From Maioricimonas rarisocia (GTDB taxonomy: Bacteria; Planctomycetota; Planctomycetia; Planctomycetales; Planctomycetaceae), in NCBI RefSeq assembly GCF_007747795.1, contig NZ_CP036275.1:5634001-5698000 (forward strand): a DNA stretch of 64,000 nucleotides, written 5' to 3'. The stretch's first letter is position 1. Every line of letters starts with the position of its first letter. Under the pieces are notes generated by a model. The model did not search any database. It was not told the origin of the DNA and saw only the letters and a program-made list of their open reading frames with translations. Shown piece by piece: positions 19,558 to 28,220 of this stretch. Position numbers and translations under genes: made by a program.

Positions 19558-20152
19558 CACTTTCTCCCCTGATCTGGAACGTCGGTATTGCGACCGACGA
19601 CCGCTTCGTGACCTGCCGGCCGGTTCCGGTTGGCAAAGAGCAAGCGCACCCCGTCAACCGGGCGCTCTTGAGAGGTATGGATTCCAGCAAGCTAATCAAC
19701 CATTCGCCGGTTTTCAAGTGAGCGTGGGGACACTGCCGGCATGATCGCCCCCATTGGGTACGCACAGCCTGCCTCCACGCCCCAGGCCCGCTCGTTGCAG
19801 CAGATCCCACCGTTTGACTGACCCACCTCCGTGTTATCAATCTGACACGCAATTCGCGTTTCTGACGGCGCTTCCCGGCCGTTCCGCAACATGAAGTCCA
19901 ACCGGAAGCCCAACGGGCACCCACCTTTGCGCGCAGGACGACGGCATCGCTCCCTCACGGCACAATTCGTGCGACTCTTCCGACCGGGCTGGTCAGCCAG
20001 CCCAGCGGGCCTGATCGGCTCGAACAGTGGTTTCCGCCGGTAGCGACGGCGACCACATCGATCCAACCCGTCGCACGAGGCGGCGGAACGGTTCAGGACG
20101 ACTCCCCTCCTCCCCAAGGTGTTCACGTCGTCTTCAACGGAGCCGAGTTTCA
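19558..20152. other. Intergenic gap, no gene seen
   Basis: This 595-base gap lies between the divergent 55-residue gene and the hypothetical gene at 20153, so it should contain both promoters. Open frames here have irregular composition (arginine/cysteine-rich) and no start signals. I see no RNA gene or repeat. Confidence 0.5.
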
Positions 20153-20908
20153 ATGTCAGCAGTCAAGCCTCTCAAGGTGTGCACCAGCCGGTTCACCAGC
20201 ATGGTTCGCCGATTCGCCGTTCTGCGGAACGATTCCAATCCCGGCTGCTCCGAGCCAGGCGAGCGAAAGTCGCTCGTCCGCCAGGTTTCCCACGAACAGC
20301 TCGATCAACGCTACCAGACACTGTTCGATGCGTGCGATCTTCTGGCCGACGGCTTCGACGAATTCGAAGGCCTCATTGCCGAGTACGTTCGGTCCGTTCC
20401 CCTCGATCCGCGCGAAGCGGGTCACGGAGACGCCGAGCGGTTCCTCGACTGGCTCTCCGAACAGGAAGACCTGACCGACGAACAGCGCGATTACGTCGTC
20501 TGCCAGCAGGGATACCGGGCGGTCGAGTTTGTGGCCTTGGCCCAGCGGCTCGCTCACGCCCGCTTCCAGGAACGGCTCAGCCTCAACGAAGAGAACCTTC
20601 CACTGCTCGGCCGCAACGACAACCTGGACGTGATGCTCAATCCGATCCATGTCTGGGCGGTTTTCGAGACCCGGGCCCTGATCGATGACGACGAGCCGCT
20701 GCCGGCCAACGTTCTGTTCTTTCCGGTCGGACAGGAAATCCGCACCGTGATCGTGGACGCTCCGGCAGAGGAACTGATCCGGTTTCTCACCGATGCCGGA
20801 ACCATTCGCAGTCGGGCCCTGCTGCGGAACTGGCCCACGTCGGAGCGGGCCGAAGTCGTGGCGATGCTCCGTGAACTTGCCGCCGTAGGCCTGATCACTC
20901 TGACGTAA
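20153..20908 (+). CDS. Hypothetical protein with a possible C-terminal winged-helix region
   Basis: A 251-residue soluble protein with no recognised domain. The N-terminal third is basic, the middle is acidic and helical (DACDLLADGFDEFEGLIAEY), and the final 50 residues (ERAEVVAMLRELAAVGLITL) have a helix-turn-helix/wing rhythm. The frame is open upstream, but ATG at 20153, behind AACGGAGCC, is the best start. The ABC membrane-domain gene follows after 27 bases, so they may form an operon; whether the functions are linked is unknown. Confidence 0.6.
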   Translation: MSAVKPLKVCTSRFTSMVRRFAVLRNDSNPGCSEPGERKSLVRQVSHEQLDQRYQTLFDACDLLADGFDEFEGLIAEYVRSVPLDPREAGHGDAERFLDWLSEQEDLTDEQRDYVVCQQGYRAVEFVALAQRLAHARFQERLSLNEENLPLLGRNDNLDVMLNPIHVWAVFETRALIDDDEPLPANVLFFPVGQEIRTVIVDAPAEELIRFLTDAGTIRSRALLRNWPTSERAEVVAMLRELAAVGLITLT

Positions 20909-20935
20909 GGACGGGCTGCAGACGGAGGCGACGAA

Positions 20936-21829
20936 ATGACTGCCATTGCAGGGCGCCAGGGAGTGCAAGTCCCCACGGCACACGTCGAAGAGACTGCGCC
21001 CATCGAACCGGATGAGCCCTCTGCGTATATCGCCACCCGGCAGGTGACCAGCCGGCAATATCAGGCGGGCGTTCTCACGACGGCAGGACTGTCAGTCGCC
21101 GAAAGCGCATTCCGCGTCGCGCAGCCGCTGGTGCTCGGTTACGCCATCAACGGCTTGCTGTCCGGCTCGTTCGTCGGCCTGCTGATCGTCCTCGCCCAGC
21201 AGTTGGGACAGATATTGGCAGGGACCGCCCGACGCATGTCCTCCAGCCGGCTGGAAACAGATCCTGAACGCCCTGAATGCGGCTCGGAGATCGTGACCCC
21301 GAAGTCGCTTTCGTCCTGGGTGCTTCCTTTGAGCCCGGACGGGACCAACCGCTTCGCGGACGCAATCCCGACCTCGGTCCAGACGCTGTTCTCAGTCCTC
21401 GGAGCTCTCGCATTCCTCGCCTGGTACGACCTGATGCTGGCCGCGATGTGCGGACTGATGACGGTCCCGGCGCTGCTGCTCGGCGTTTCCTACGTGCGCA
21501 AGCTGGCTGAACTGGACGGCAACCACCATCGCAGAGACAACCCGGCAGACACGGCCGTTCCCCCTGTGGCGAGCCGCTGGGAACGTTCGTCGCGTCCTTG
21601 CTGGCGGGTCCGTTACGCCGATGCGCAGGCGATTCATGTCGGCTTGATCCGACTGTTCACACTGGGTGCCCTGGCACTCGTGCTGGTGCATGCGGCAACG
21701 AACCGGTCCCTTCCCGCTGGCGACCTGTTCGCGATTGTCTGTTACACGCTGATGTTCATGAGCGGACTGAGCGCGCTGCCGCAGCTTCTTCGGCGATGGC
21801 GCCAGCGACCGCGAGCACAGGAAAGGTGA
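20936..21829 (+). CDS. Solo ABC-transporter six-helix membrane domain protein
   Basis: The 297-residue product looks like the six-transmembrane half of an ABC exporter without its ATPase: hydrophobic spans near LVLGYAINGLLSGSFVGLL, TLFSVLGALAFLAWY, MLAAMCGLMTVPALLLG, LFTLGALALVLVHAA and LFAIVCYTLMFMSGL. It resembles the ABC_membrane_3 family, whose members also lack the nucleotide-binding domain. A polar loop of about 50 residues separates the first and second halves. No ATPase gene is nearby, so its energy source and substrate are unknown. Confidence 0.7.
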   Translation: MTAIAGRQGVQVPTAHVEETAPIEPDEPSAYIATRQVTSRQYQAGVLTTAGLSVAESAFRVAQPLVLGYAINGLLSGSFVGLLIVLAQQLGQILAGTARRMSSSRLETDPERPECGSEIVTPKSLSSWVLPLSPDGTNRFADAIPTSVQTLFSVLGALAFLAWYDLMLAAMCGLMTVPALLLGVSYVRKLAELDGNHHRRDNPADTAVPPVASRWERSSRPCWRVRYADAQAIHVGLIRLFTLGALALVLVHAATNRSLPAGDLFAIVCYTLMFMSGLSALPQLLRRWRQRPRAQER

Positions 21830-21871
21830 CGTGTTACCAGGGCCGAAGGGGGGCTCCTCCGGGGAAGGCCT

Positions 21872-22759
21872 TCAACGCTGCATCAACAGCCAGACCAGCC
21901 GGGCGCCGACGAACGTCCCGGTTCCCAGTGCGAGCCAGCCGAAGCTTCCCCGCAGCTGCGTCCCCAGGATCCGCTGGCCCAGTTCACTGCCGATGCGGGC
22001 ACCGATCGTCCCCCCGAGCAGCAGGCAGAGGACGATCGGGATCTCGATGTGCTCGTGCCAGGCATGGGCGAGGGTCGACTGGGCCGAGACAATCCAGACC
22101 GTCACCATGGACGTATTGATCGCCCGCCGCGTGGGAAGGCCGAAGAGGTAGATCAGCCCGGGCAGCAGCAGCAGTCCCCCGCTGATGCCAAGCAGTCCGG
22201 AAAGGAACCCGAGCAGCAGGCCGAACCACGTCAGTACCGGGATCGACATCGAATGTGGGAAGTCGTCCGGAAAGTTCGCCCAGGGAGGAACCGGCAGTTC
22301 CCCGAGCCGCAACGGCGTCAACGGTCGAAAGCGGGCTGCCTGCCGCGATTCCCAGATCGAGAAGATCCCCAGAGCCAGGAGAAGAACGCAGTAGACCGAG
22401 AGGACCAGCACATCGGCCCGGGATGATCCCGTGGACGAGTCGGCTCCCGCCTGACTGGCCTGGTGGAGGACCGTCGCCCCGGCGAACACACCGATAAACA
22501 GCCCGCCCGTGATAATCGCCGGCAGCCGCCACTCTTCACGGCGAACGCGGCGGGCACGCAGAAACGTCGTCGCCGGCCCGAGCGCCTGACAGGCTGCGGC
22601 CCCGACCGCCATCTGCATCGGCAGCCCCAGGATGACATTGAGTACGGGGACCAGAAGAAATCCGCCCCCCAGCCCCAGCAGCCCCGCCAGCAGGCCGACA
22701 CCCGCTGCCGCCACCGTCGCCAGCACGTACGTTAATGGTCCCGTAATCGCGGGGTCCAT
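21872..22759 (-). CDS. TauE/SafE family sulfite exporter-like membrane protein
   Basis: A 295-residue polytopic membrane protein of the TauE/SafE family, which transports sulfonates, sulfite or related anions. The two inverted halves each carry the glycine-rich hallmark: GLLAGLLGLGGGFLLVPVL near residue 20 and GFLSGLLGISGGLLLLPGL in the second half. A polar loop of about 75 residues joins them. ATG at 22759 is preferred over an arginine-rich upstream extension. The 50-residue gene upstream ends 7 bases before this start, so translation may be coupled. Confidence 0.85.
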   Translation of the reverse strand: MDPAITGPLTYVLATVAAAGVGLLAGLLGLGGGFLLVPVLNVILGLPMQMAVGAAACQALGPATTFLRARRVRREEWRLPAIITGGLFIGVFAGATVLHQASQAGADSSTGSSRADVLVLSVYCVLLLALGIFSIWESRQAARFRPLTPLRLGELPVPPWANFPDDFPHSMSIPVLTWFGLLLGFLSGLLGISGGLLLLPGLIYLFGLPTRRAINTSMVTVWIVSAQSTLAHAWHEHIEIPIVLCLLLGGTIGARIGSELGQRILGTQLRGSFGWLALGTGTFVGARLVWLLMQR

Positions 22760-22766
22760 GGGGCAG

Positions 22767-22919
22767 TCAGATCTGGAAGTCCTGCCGCGGCGTCTCCTCC
22801 GGTCCGGGTTGACCGTCGCGAGCCCGCCAGGCATCGAAGATCCGATTCACCAGCAGCCCCCAGAGAATCGGTACGACCAGACAGGTGATCGCGAAGAGAA
22901 TCCGTTCGACGAAGTTCAC
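22767..22919 (-). CDS. Small single-pass membrane protein (50 residues)
   Basis: GTG at 22919 to TGA at 22767-22769, with GAGGGAG upstream. The product has one hydrophobic helix (ILFAITCLVVPILWGLLV) flanked by charged ends and a hydrophilic tail ending DFQI. It immediately precedes the TauE/SafE gene on the same strand. I recall similar short proteins from other planctomycetes but no function; it could be an accessory subunit of the transporter. Confidence 0.6.
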   Translation of the reverse strand: MNFVERILFAITCLVVPILWGLLVNRIFDAWRARDGQPGPEETPRQDFQI

Positions 22920-22991
22920 GGGACCGTCAGGCTCCCTCGCTGTGCGACGCGGACAATCGAGGCCGGGGCAACCGAACCGACCGGACAGCGT

Positions 22992-23189
22992 TTACCGCAG
23001 GTCCTTGTAAGCGTCATAAGCCAGATAGCCCACGATTCCCGCACACACGATGAACAGAATGTCCATCATGAACGTGTGCTCGGACCCGGAAAACGGAATG
23101 CCCAGAGCCAGGTCGGCAATCGCCGCCAGAGCCACCACACCGGCGGCCACCATGGAACCGACAACCATTTTCTTGGGAGCATCAGACAT
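22992..23189 (-). CDS. Small two-helix membrane protein (65 residues)
   Basis: This 65-residue protein has two hydrophobic segments, VVGSMVAAGVVALAAIADLA and MMDILFIVCAGIVGYLAY, joined by a short polar loop (GIPFSGSEHT). There is no enzymatic motif. It lies 72 bases upstream of the 50-residue gene on the same strand. Function unknown. Confidence 0.65.
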   Translation of the reverse strand: MSDAPKKMVVGSMVAAGVVALAAIADLALGIPFSGSEHTFMMDILFIVCAGIVGYLAYDAYKDLR

Positions 23190-23312
23190 CGGTGCGACTC
23201 GTTAACTGCAGAGGATCGAAAGGCGATTCGTTCGACAGGATCTACGCGAGTATAGGTCGCGATTGGCGGATGCCGCCAGTGGGATTGCGCCCGTCCGCCA
23301 CGCACGATCGGA

Positions 23313-23726
23313 TCATTGTGAGAACAGTTCCACCAGGTGGCCATCCGGATCGAGGACATACAGCTGCGTCGGCCCGTCCGGCCGCTGCTTCGGACCGGCG
23401 ACCACTTCGACTCCCAGCTCGTCCAGGCGGGCCTTCGCCGCCATCGCATCGTCCACCTCAAAGGCCATATGCCGCGTACGGCTGACCGAACTTCCCTCGG
23501 CGATGACATTTCCGGCCGGCCCCGACTCGGGATGCTCCAGAATCAGATGGACCTGCGTGCTTCCCGCCTGGAACCACAGGCCGTCAAAACCGAAACCGGG
23601 CCGCGGAACTTCCTCCATGCCGAGCACGCCGGCGTAGAACTTCCGCGATTCGTCCAGGCTCTTTACCACCACGGTCACGTGATCGATCTGCTTCACCCGG
23701 ATCGGGGCGGTCGTCGCACTCGTCAT
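23313..23726 (-). CDS. VOC family protein (glyoxalase/dioxygenase-like)
   Basis: A 137-residue protein with the vicinal-oxygen-chelate fold. The two beta-alpha-beta-beta-beta modules begin at QIDHVTVVVKSLDESRKFY and RHMAFEVDDAMAAKARLDEL. Candidate metal ligands are the His in IDHVT, the His in RHMAF and the Glu in GHLVELFS, which fit the usual H/E pattern. The ATG at 23726 is chosen because the upstream extension is basic and lacks similarity. The substrate is unknown. Confidence 0.85.
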   Translation of the reverse strand: MTSATTAPIRVKQIDHVTVVVKSLDESRKFYAGVLGMEEVPRPGFGFDGLWFQAGSTQVHLILEHPESGPAGNVIAEGSSVSRTRHMAFEVDDAMAAKARLDELGVEVVAGPKQRPDGPTQLYVLDPDGHLVELFSQ

Positions 23727-23839
23727 CGTCAGGTATCCGCTTCTCGCCAGTTGAATTCGTCGCCGGTCATGAGCGCCCCGCTCCGCCACCCGGTCAAGGG
23801 GCCGGATCTGCGCCAGCCTTCAGTCATCAGCTGCATCAC

Positions 23840-24019
23840 TCACGGCAGGCGTTCGTCCGGTTCCCGCAGCAGCCGCGTCCAGACGACCAGACCATACAGA
23901 GCCACGACGGCACCGGCCAGCGTCACGACCCCTTGCGTCTGATCGTGACGAATGAACGGTCCCGCGGTGAACGGAATCGCCCCGGCCAACACGATCACGG
24001 CGGCGCTGAGGCATTTCAT
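23840..24019 (-). CDS. Small two-helix membrane protein (59 residues)
   Basis: From ATG at 24019 to TGA at 23840-23842. Two hydrophobic stretches (CLSAAVIVLAGAIPF and VVTLAGAVVALYGLVVW) flank a short polar loop, and the C-terminus is acidic. AGAGGA lies 11 bases ahead of the ATG. An overlapping frame from a nearby ATG at 24029 yields an arginine-rich sequence that looks non-coding. The sulfatase gene lies just upstream on the same strand. Function unknown. Confidence 0.5.
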   Translation of the reverse strand: MKCLSAAVIVLAGAIPFTAGPFIRHDQTQGVVTLAGAVVALYGLVVWTRLLREPDERLP

Positions 24020-24074
24020 GGCAGTTCATGTCCTCTGCAATCGGAACACCCCAGGCAGCCCCTTGTCGCGGCCC

Positions 24075-25487
24075 CTAGTCCCGGGTGCGAGTCGTCTGAC
24101 GGGCTTTCTTCGGTCGCTTCTTCGGATCATAGGCCGCCTCCGGAGCCTCCGTCGACGGCAGCCAGCGGGCCAGATCCCGCTTGACCGCGGCGAAGTTCTC
24201 GTCCGCGGCGAGATTCGTCCACTCCATCGGGTCGGCATCGTGGTCGTACAGTTCCTCGCCGCCACCCGCGTAGCGAATGTAGCGGAACCGTTCGGTCCGC
24301 ACGGCGTGGTTGCCTCGTCCGTGGGTCGTCACCGCCGCCCGGTCCCAGTCCGCTTCAGGATCTTTCAGGAGCGGCAGCATGCTGACGCCTTCGAGCTGAT
24401 CGGTCACCGGCAGGTCGCACAGCTCGCACAGCGTCGGATAGATGTTCATGAAGTCGACCGTTCGGCCGCAGACCGAGCCAACCTGAGTGACCCCCGGAGC
24501 CACCATGATCAACGGTGCCCGCGTCGCCTCTTCCCACAGCGCGAACTTCCGCCAGTGCTGCTTTTCACCCAGATGCCAACCATGATCCCCCCACAGCACG
24601 ATAATCGTGTTGTCGCGATGGGGACTGGCGTCCAGAGCATCGAGCAGACGCCCCACTTCCGAGTCGGCAAACGTGATGCTCGCCAGGTACGCCTGGACCG
24701 CATACCGCCAATTGCCCGTCTGCAGCATCTTCGCGTGGTCCCCCTGCGGACGGGCCATATTCACGCCCGCTTCGGGAAGATCCTCCAGATCCCCTTCCGG
24801 AACGTCCGGCAGCCGGACTTTGTCCGCCGGATACATGTCGTAGTACTTCCGCGGGACCTGCCACGGCATGTGCGGTCGGTAGATGCCACAGGCCAGGAAG
24901 AACGGTTTGTCGTGCTCCTGCGAGAGGTAGTCGATGGCGTAGTCGACCATCTTGTGGTCGTTCATCGCGTCGTCTTCAACGTCCAGCACACCCCAGACGA
25001 TGCCCCCGGAGCGACTGCGGGGATCCTCCAGCACCTCCGGTACCGGCTTCGGATCGCGTCCTTTGGTCAGATAGTCATCCCACGAGGTCGGGTCGTCGTA
25101 CGCACCGTGAAAGATCTTGCCCGATCCGACGGCGGTGTACCCGTGATTGCGAAAGTGCTGCGGCAACGTGACCGCATCCGGCATCGCCGGCTTCCAAGGC
25201 TGAGGATTCACATAGACGCCCGACGTCCACGGACGCACGCCCGTCATCAGCGACGCACGGGATGGATTGCATGCCGGTGCTGCACAGTATGAACGGGTGA
25301 ACAAAGTCCCCCGCTCTGCGAGCCGATCGATGTTCGGCGAACGGCAGTCCGGATGCCCCCCCAGACAATGGATCCAGTCGTTCAGATCATCCACAGCGAT
25401 GAACAGCACGTTCGGTCGATCCGCGGCATCGGCGGGGACTGTCCACACAGCAACGAGCGGAACCAGCAGCAGCAGGAGAGCGCGCAT
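24075..25487 (-). CDS. Secreted sulfatase (iduronate-2-sulfatase-like)
   Basis: This 470-residue sulfatase begins with a signal peptide (MRALLLLLVPLVAVWTVPADA). The C-x-P-x-R formylglycine site CNPSRASL has its cysteine at residue 73, and an earlier metal-binding pair is FIAVDDLNDW. A metal-binding WGDHGWHLGEKQHW segment lies in the second half. The overall order resembles iduronate-2-sulfatase-like enzymes that remove sulfate from polysaccharides. ATG at 25487 is chosen because the extension upstream lacks hydrophobic character. No maturation-enzyme gene is in this window. Confidence 0.92.
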   Translation of the reverse strand: MRALLLLLVPLVAVWTVPADAADRPNVLFIAVDDLNDWIHCLGGHPDCRSPNIDRLAERGTLFTRSYCAAPACNPSRASLMTGVRPWTSGVYVNPQPWKPAMPDAVTLPQHFRNHGYTAVGSGKIFHGAYDDPTSWDDYLTKGRDPKPVPEVLEDPRSRSGGIVWGVLDVEDDAMNDHKMVDYAIDYLSQEHDKPFFLACGIYRPHMPWQVPRKYYDMYPADKVRLPDVPEGDLEDLPEAGVNMARPQGDHAKMLQTGNWRYAVQAYLASITFADSEVGRLLDALDASPHRDNTIIVLWGDHGWHLGEKQHWRKFALWEEATRAPLIMVAPGVTQVGSVCGRTVDFMNIYPTLCELCDLPVTDQLEGVSMLPLLKDPEADWDRAAVTTHGRGNHAVRTERFRYIRYAGGGEELYDHDADPMEWTNLAADENFAAVKRDLARWLPSTEAPEAAYDPKKRPKKARQTTRTRD

Positions 25488-25685
25488 GATCGGTGTCCGG
25501 TTGAGAGGCAACAGATTCGCTGCAGGAAAGGCATCGCCATGCACAGCAGGTCGCCGCGTGCAAGGCCGTAAAGCATTCTGATCGGTACGGATGGCAAATT
25601 TCAATGGGGAGGATGGGGAACCTTGCGGCCTGCCGGGCAGGTTGATGCAATGAAGCGCCCGTTTGTTTTTGAGGAACCAGAGGCG

Positions 25686-27794
25686 ATGCAGCAGATGACG
25701 ATTCGGAAACTGAGTACAGGCCTGGCACTTGTCGCCGCGATGACTGTTCAGGTGGCAACGGCCCAGCAGGATGCCGGCGGTCCCGATCCGGCGGCCATGC
25801 CCGGCGCCATCAAAGTCCTCAAGGACTTCCCCGACTGGGTGACCAGCGTCGCCTACGCACCGGACGGAGATTCGGTCGCGGTCGGCAGCTACGAACAGAT
25901 CCAGCTTTTCTCGGCCGAGAACCTCGAGCCGAGGAAGAAGCTCAAAGTCGCCTCCGGTTTCGCTCGCTCGATGGCGTTCTCACCGGACGGCAGCCTCCTC
26001 GCGGTCGGCGGCTACCAGTCCATCGATCTGTGGAAGACCGACGACTGGAGCCGGGCCGGCACCCTCAAGGGACATCGCGGCTACGTCACCGGCATCACCT
26101 TCGCCGCAGACGGCAGCAAACTTGCCAGCAGCAGCGAAGATGCCCGCGTTCTGCTCTGGGACGTGGAGAACCAGACGTCGACGCTCGAGTTCAAGGAACT
26201 CCGCACGCCCATCCAGAGCGTTGCTTTCTCACCAGACGGCAAGTATCTCGCGTATGCCGTGGGTGACGAAACGCTGCTCTCCCGCGCCGGTGCCGCGAAG
26301 CTGATCAACCTGGAGACCGGCGAGGCGACTGCTGTCGAACCAGCTCCCGAAAAGGCCGCGATGGACGTCACGTTCACCTCGGACAGCTCGAAGCTCCTTG
26401 TCGGCAGCATGGACGAGAAGGTGTATGCCTACACCGTCGACGGCAAGGCGGACGGCTTCTTTGGCGGACACAGCCGCCCGGTGAACGCCGTCCTCGTGAC
26501 GGCAGGCGACCGGCTCGCGATCTCGGGCAGCGGCGGCCGCTTCAAGAAGATGAATGAGGTGAAGTTCTGGAACCCGACTGATGGCACCGAGTACGCCACG
26601 CTCGACGTGCACCAGGCCAAAGTCACGGATCTGGCCCTCTCCCCGGATGGCACGCGACTGCTTGTCGCCTCGTATGACGGGACCGCCTCGGTCTGGGATC
26701 TGCAGCCGCTCCTCGAAGCAGCCGGGCTGACCGAGACGAACGACGCCGAAATGGATGGCGAAGCGGCCGCAGCCACCGCCGCAACCACGCTCGCCCAGAT
26801 CATCACCGGCGACTCCCGCAACGCCGTCGCAGGCGAAGCGAAGACGATCCGGGTCGGCGTGATCGGTCTGGACACCTCCCACTCGCTGGCCTTCACGAAG
26901 GTCATGAACGCCGAGAACCCGGACGCCGCCGTCGCTGGTTGCCGGGTCGTGGCCGCCTATCCGCACGGCAGTCCCGACATCGAGTCTTCCGTCAGCCGAA
27001 TTCCGAAGTACACCGAAGAGATCCAGAAGCTGGACGTGAAGATCGTCGACTCGATCGACGAACTGCTCGAACAGGTCGACGCGGTCCTGCTCGAAACAAA
27101 CGATGGCCGCCCGCACCTCGAACAGGTGCTCCCGGTCCTGAAAGCCGGCAAGCCGGTCTTCGTCGACAAACCGATCGCGGCCTCCCTCGTCGACGCCATC
27201 GCGATCATCGAAGCAGCCGAACACTACGGCGTGCCGCTGTTCTCGTCCTCGTCGCTGCGGTTCATGGAAGCGGCCCAGGAAGTCCGGTCCGGCAAGTACG
27301 GGGACGTCCTCGGCTGCGACGCTTACAGCCCCTGCTCGCTCGAAGAAACCCACCCGGACCTTTACTGGTACGGGATTCATGGAGTCGAAACGCTGTTCAC
27401 CGTGATGGGGACCGGTTGCGAACAGGTCAGCCGCGCTTCGACCGAGAACTTCGACGTGGCGACCGGTGTCTGGAAAGACGGCCGCATCGGCACCTTCCGC
27501 GGACTGCGTGCCGGCAAGACCGGCTACGGCGGGACGGCCTTCTGCTCGAAGGGGATCGTCGCCCTCGAACGCTTCCGCGGCTACGGTCCGCTGGTCGAGT
27601 CGATCGTTCACTTCTTCAAGACCGGCGAAGCCCCCGTCGAACAGGCCGAGACGCTGGAGATCTACGCCTTCATGACGGCCGCCGATGAAAGCAAGCGGCA
27701 GGGAGGAGCTCCGGTCCGCATCGAAGACGTGCTCTCATCGGCCCGCACCGAGGCCCACCGCAAGCTGGTCGAGTTGAAGGTTCTCGAGCGCTGA
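25686..27794 (+). CDS. Secreted fusion of WD40 repeats and a Gfo/Idh/MocA-type domain
   Basis: The 702-residue product starts with a probable signal peptide (LSTGLALVAAMTVQVATA). Residues about 40-350 are WD40-type repeats, recognisable from blades such as SVAFSPDGKYLA and DLALSPDGTRLLVASYDGT. After an alanine-rich linker, residues about 387-702 resemble a Gfo/Idh/MocA oxidoreductase. Its start, RVGVIGLDTSHSLAF, lacks the usual third glycine of the nucleotide-binding motif, and the catalytic-lysine region reads FVDKPIA. The frame is unbroken across the junction. The start is ATG at 25686 or 25695. The reaction and cofactor are uncertain. Confidence 0.8.
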   Translation: MQQMTIRKLSTGLALVAAMTVQVATAQQDAGGPDPAAMPGAIKVLKDFPDWVTSVAYAPDGDSVAVGSYEQIQLFSAENLEPRKKLKVASGFARSMAFSPDGSLLAVGGYQSIDLWKTDDWSRAGTLKGHRGYVTGITFAADGSKLASSSEDARVLLWDVENQTSTLEFKELRTPIQSVAFSPDGKYLAYAVGDETLLSRAGAAKLINLETGEATAVEPAPEKAAMDVTFTSDSSKLLVGSMDEKVYAYTVDGKADGFFGGHSRPVNAVLVTAGDRLAISGSGGRFKKMNEVKFWNPTDGTEYATLDVHQAKVTDLALSPDGTRLLVASYDGTASVWDLQPLLEAAGLTETNDAEMDGEAAAATAATTLAQIITGDSRNAVAGEAKTIRVGVIGLDTSHSLAFTKVMNAENPDAAVAGCRVVAAYPHGSPDIESSVSRIPKYTEEIQKLDVKIVDSIDELLEQVDAVLLETNDGRPHLEQVLPVLKAGKPVFVDKPIAASLVDAIAIIEAAEHYGVPLFSSSSLRFMEAAQEVRSGKYGDVLGCDAYSPCSLEETHPDLYWYGIHGVETLFTVMGTGCEQVSRASTENFDVATGVWKDGRIGTFRGLRAGKTGYGGTAFCSKGIVALERFRGYGPLVESIVHFFKTGEAPVEQAETLEIYAFMTAADESKRQGGAPVRIEDVLSSARTEAHRKLVELKVLER

Positions 27795-27815
27795 GGCCGC
27801 TGGCGGAACGCTCAG

Positions 27816-27863
27816 ACAGGACACCCGGGCCAGCGCGACAGTCTCGCTTCCCAGGTGTCCTGT
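27816..27863 (+). terminator. Long hairpin downstream of the WD40-Gfo/Idh gene
   Basis: ACAGGACACC pairs with GGTGTCCTGT to give a 10-base-pair stem with a roughly 28-base loop, followed by TTTCGTT. It begins 21 bases after the stop codon, as expected for an intrinsic terminator, although the T-run is interrupted. Confidence 0.55.
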
Positions 27864-28220
27864 TTCGTTGAGCGAAGGAATGCCGGACGGTCCCGACATA
27901 GGCATTGCACGAGCCGGCGCGGTTGGGCTCGCATTGCCTTCCGGGCTGAGATGAACGGCAAGCGGGGTCGGCAAGCCAATGCGGTTTATGGAGTTGCGTC
28001 TTCACAAAGGAGCTCGTCGATGCGTGAATCTGCTTGACGTCCCGCCGGGATCGAGTAGGATTGTCAGGCTTCATCACGTCGACCGACGGGACGAATTCCG
28101 TGAACGTGAGTTCACTTGTCCGCGATGATTGCCCTTCCGCGTTTGCGTCACGTCTGCACAATGCATTACGGTTCAGGCGTAAGGGCCGTCCCATCTTCTC
28201 AGTCGCAGTCGGAGTCGACG
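27864..28220. promoter_or_regulatory. Upstream region of dnaG
   Basis: This 357-base interval should contain the promoter of the dnaG-rpoD genes. Open frames in it, including an upstream extension of dnaG, do not look coding. I cannot identify promoter boxes with confidence. Confidence 0.4.

Noticed and set aside
22980-24070. Arginine-rich frame from the ATG at 24029 overlapping the 59-residue gene
   Set aside because: The sequence is Arg/Asp-rich without hydrophobic or domain pattern; the alternative frame gives a sensible two-helix membrane protein.
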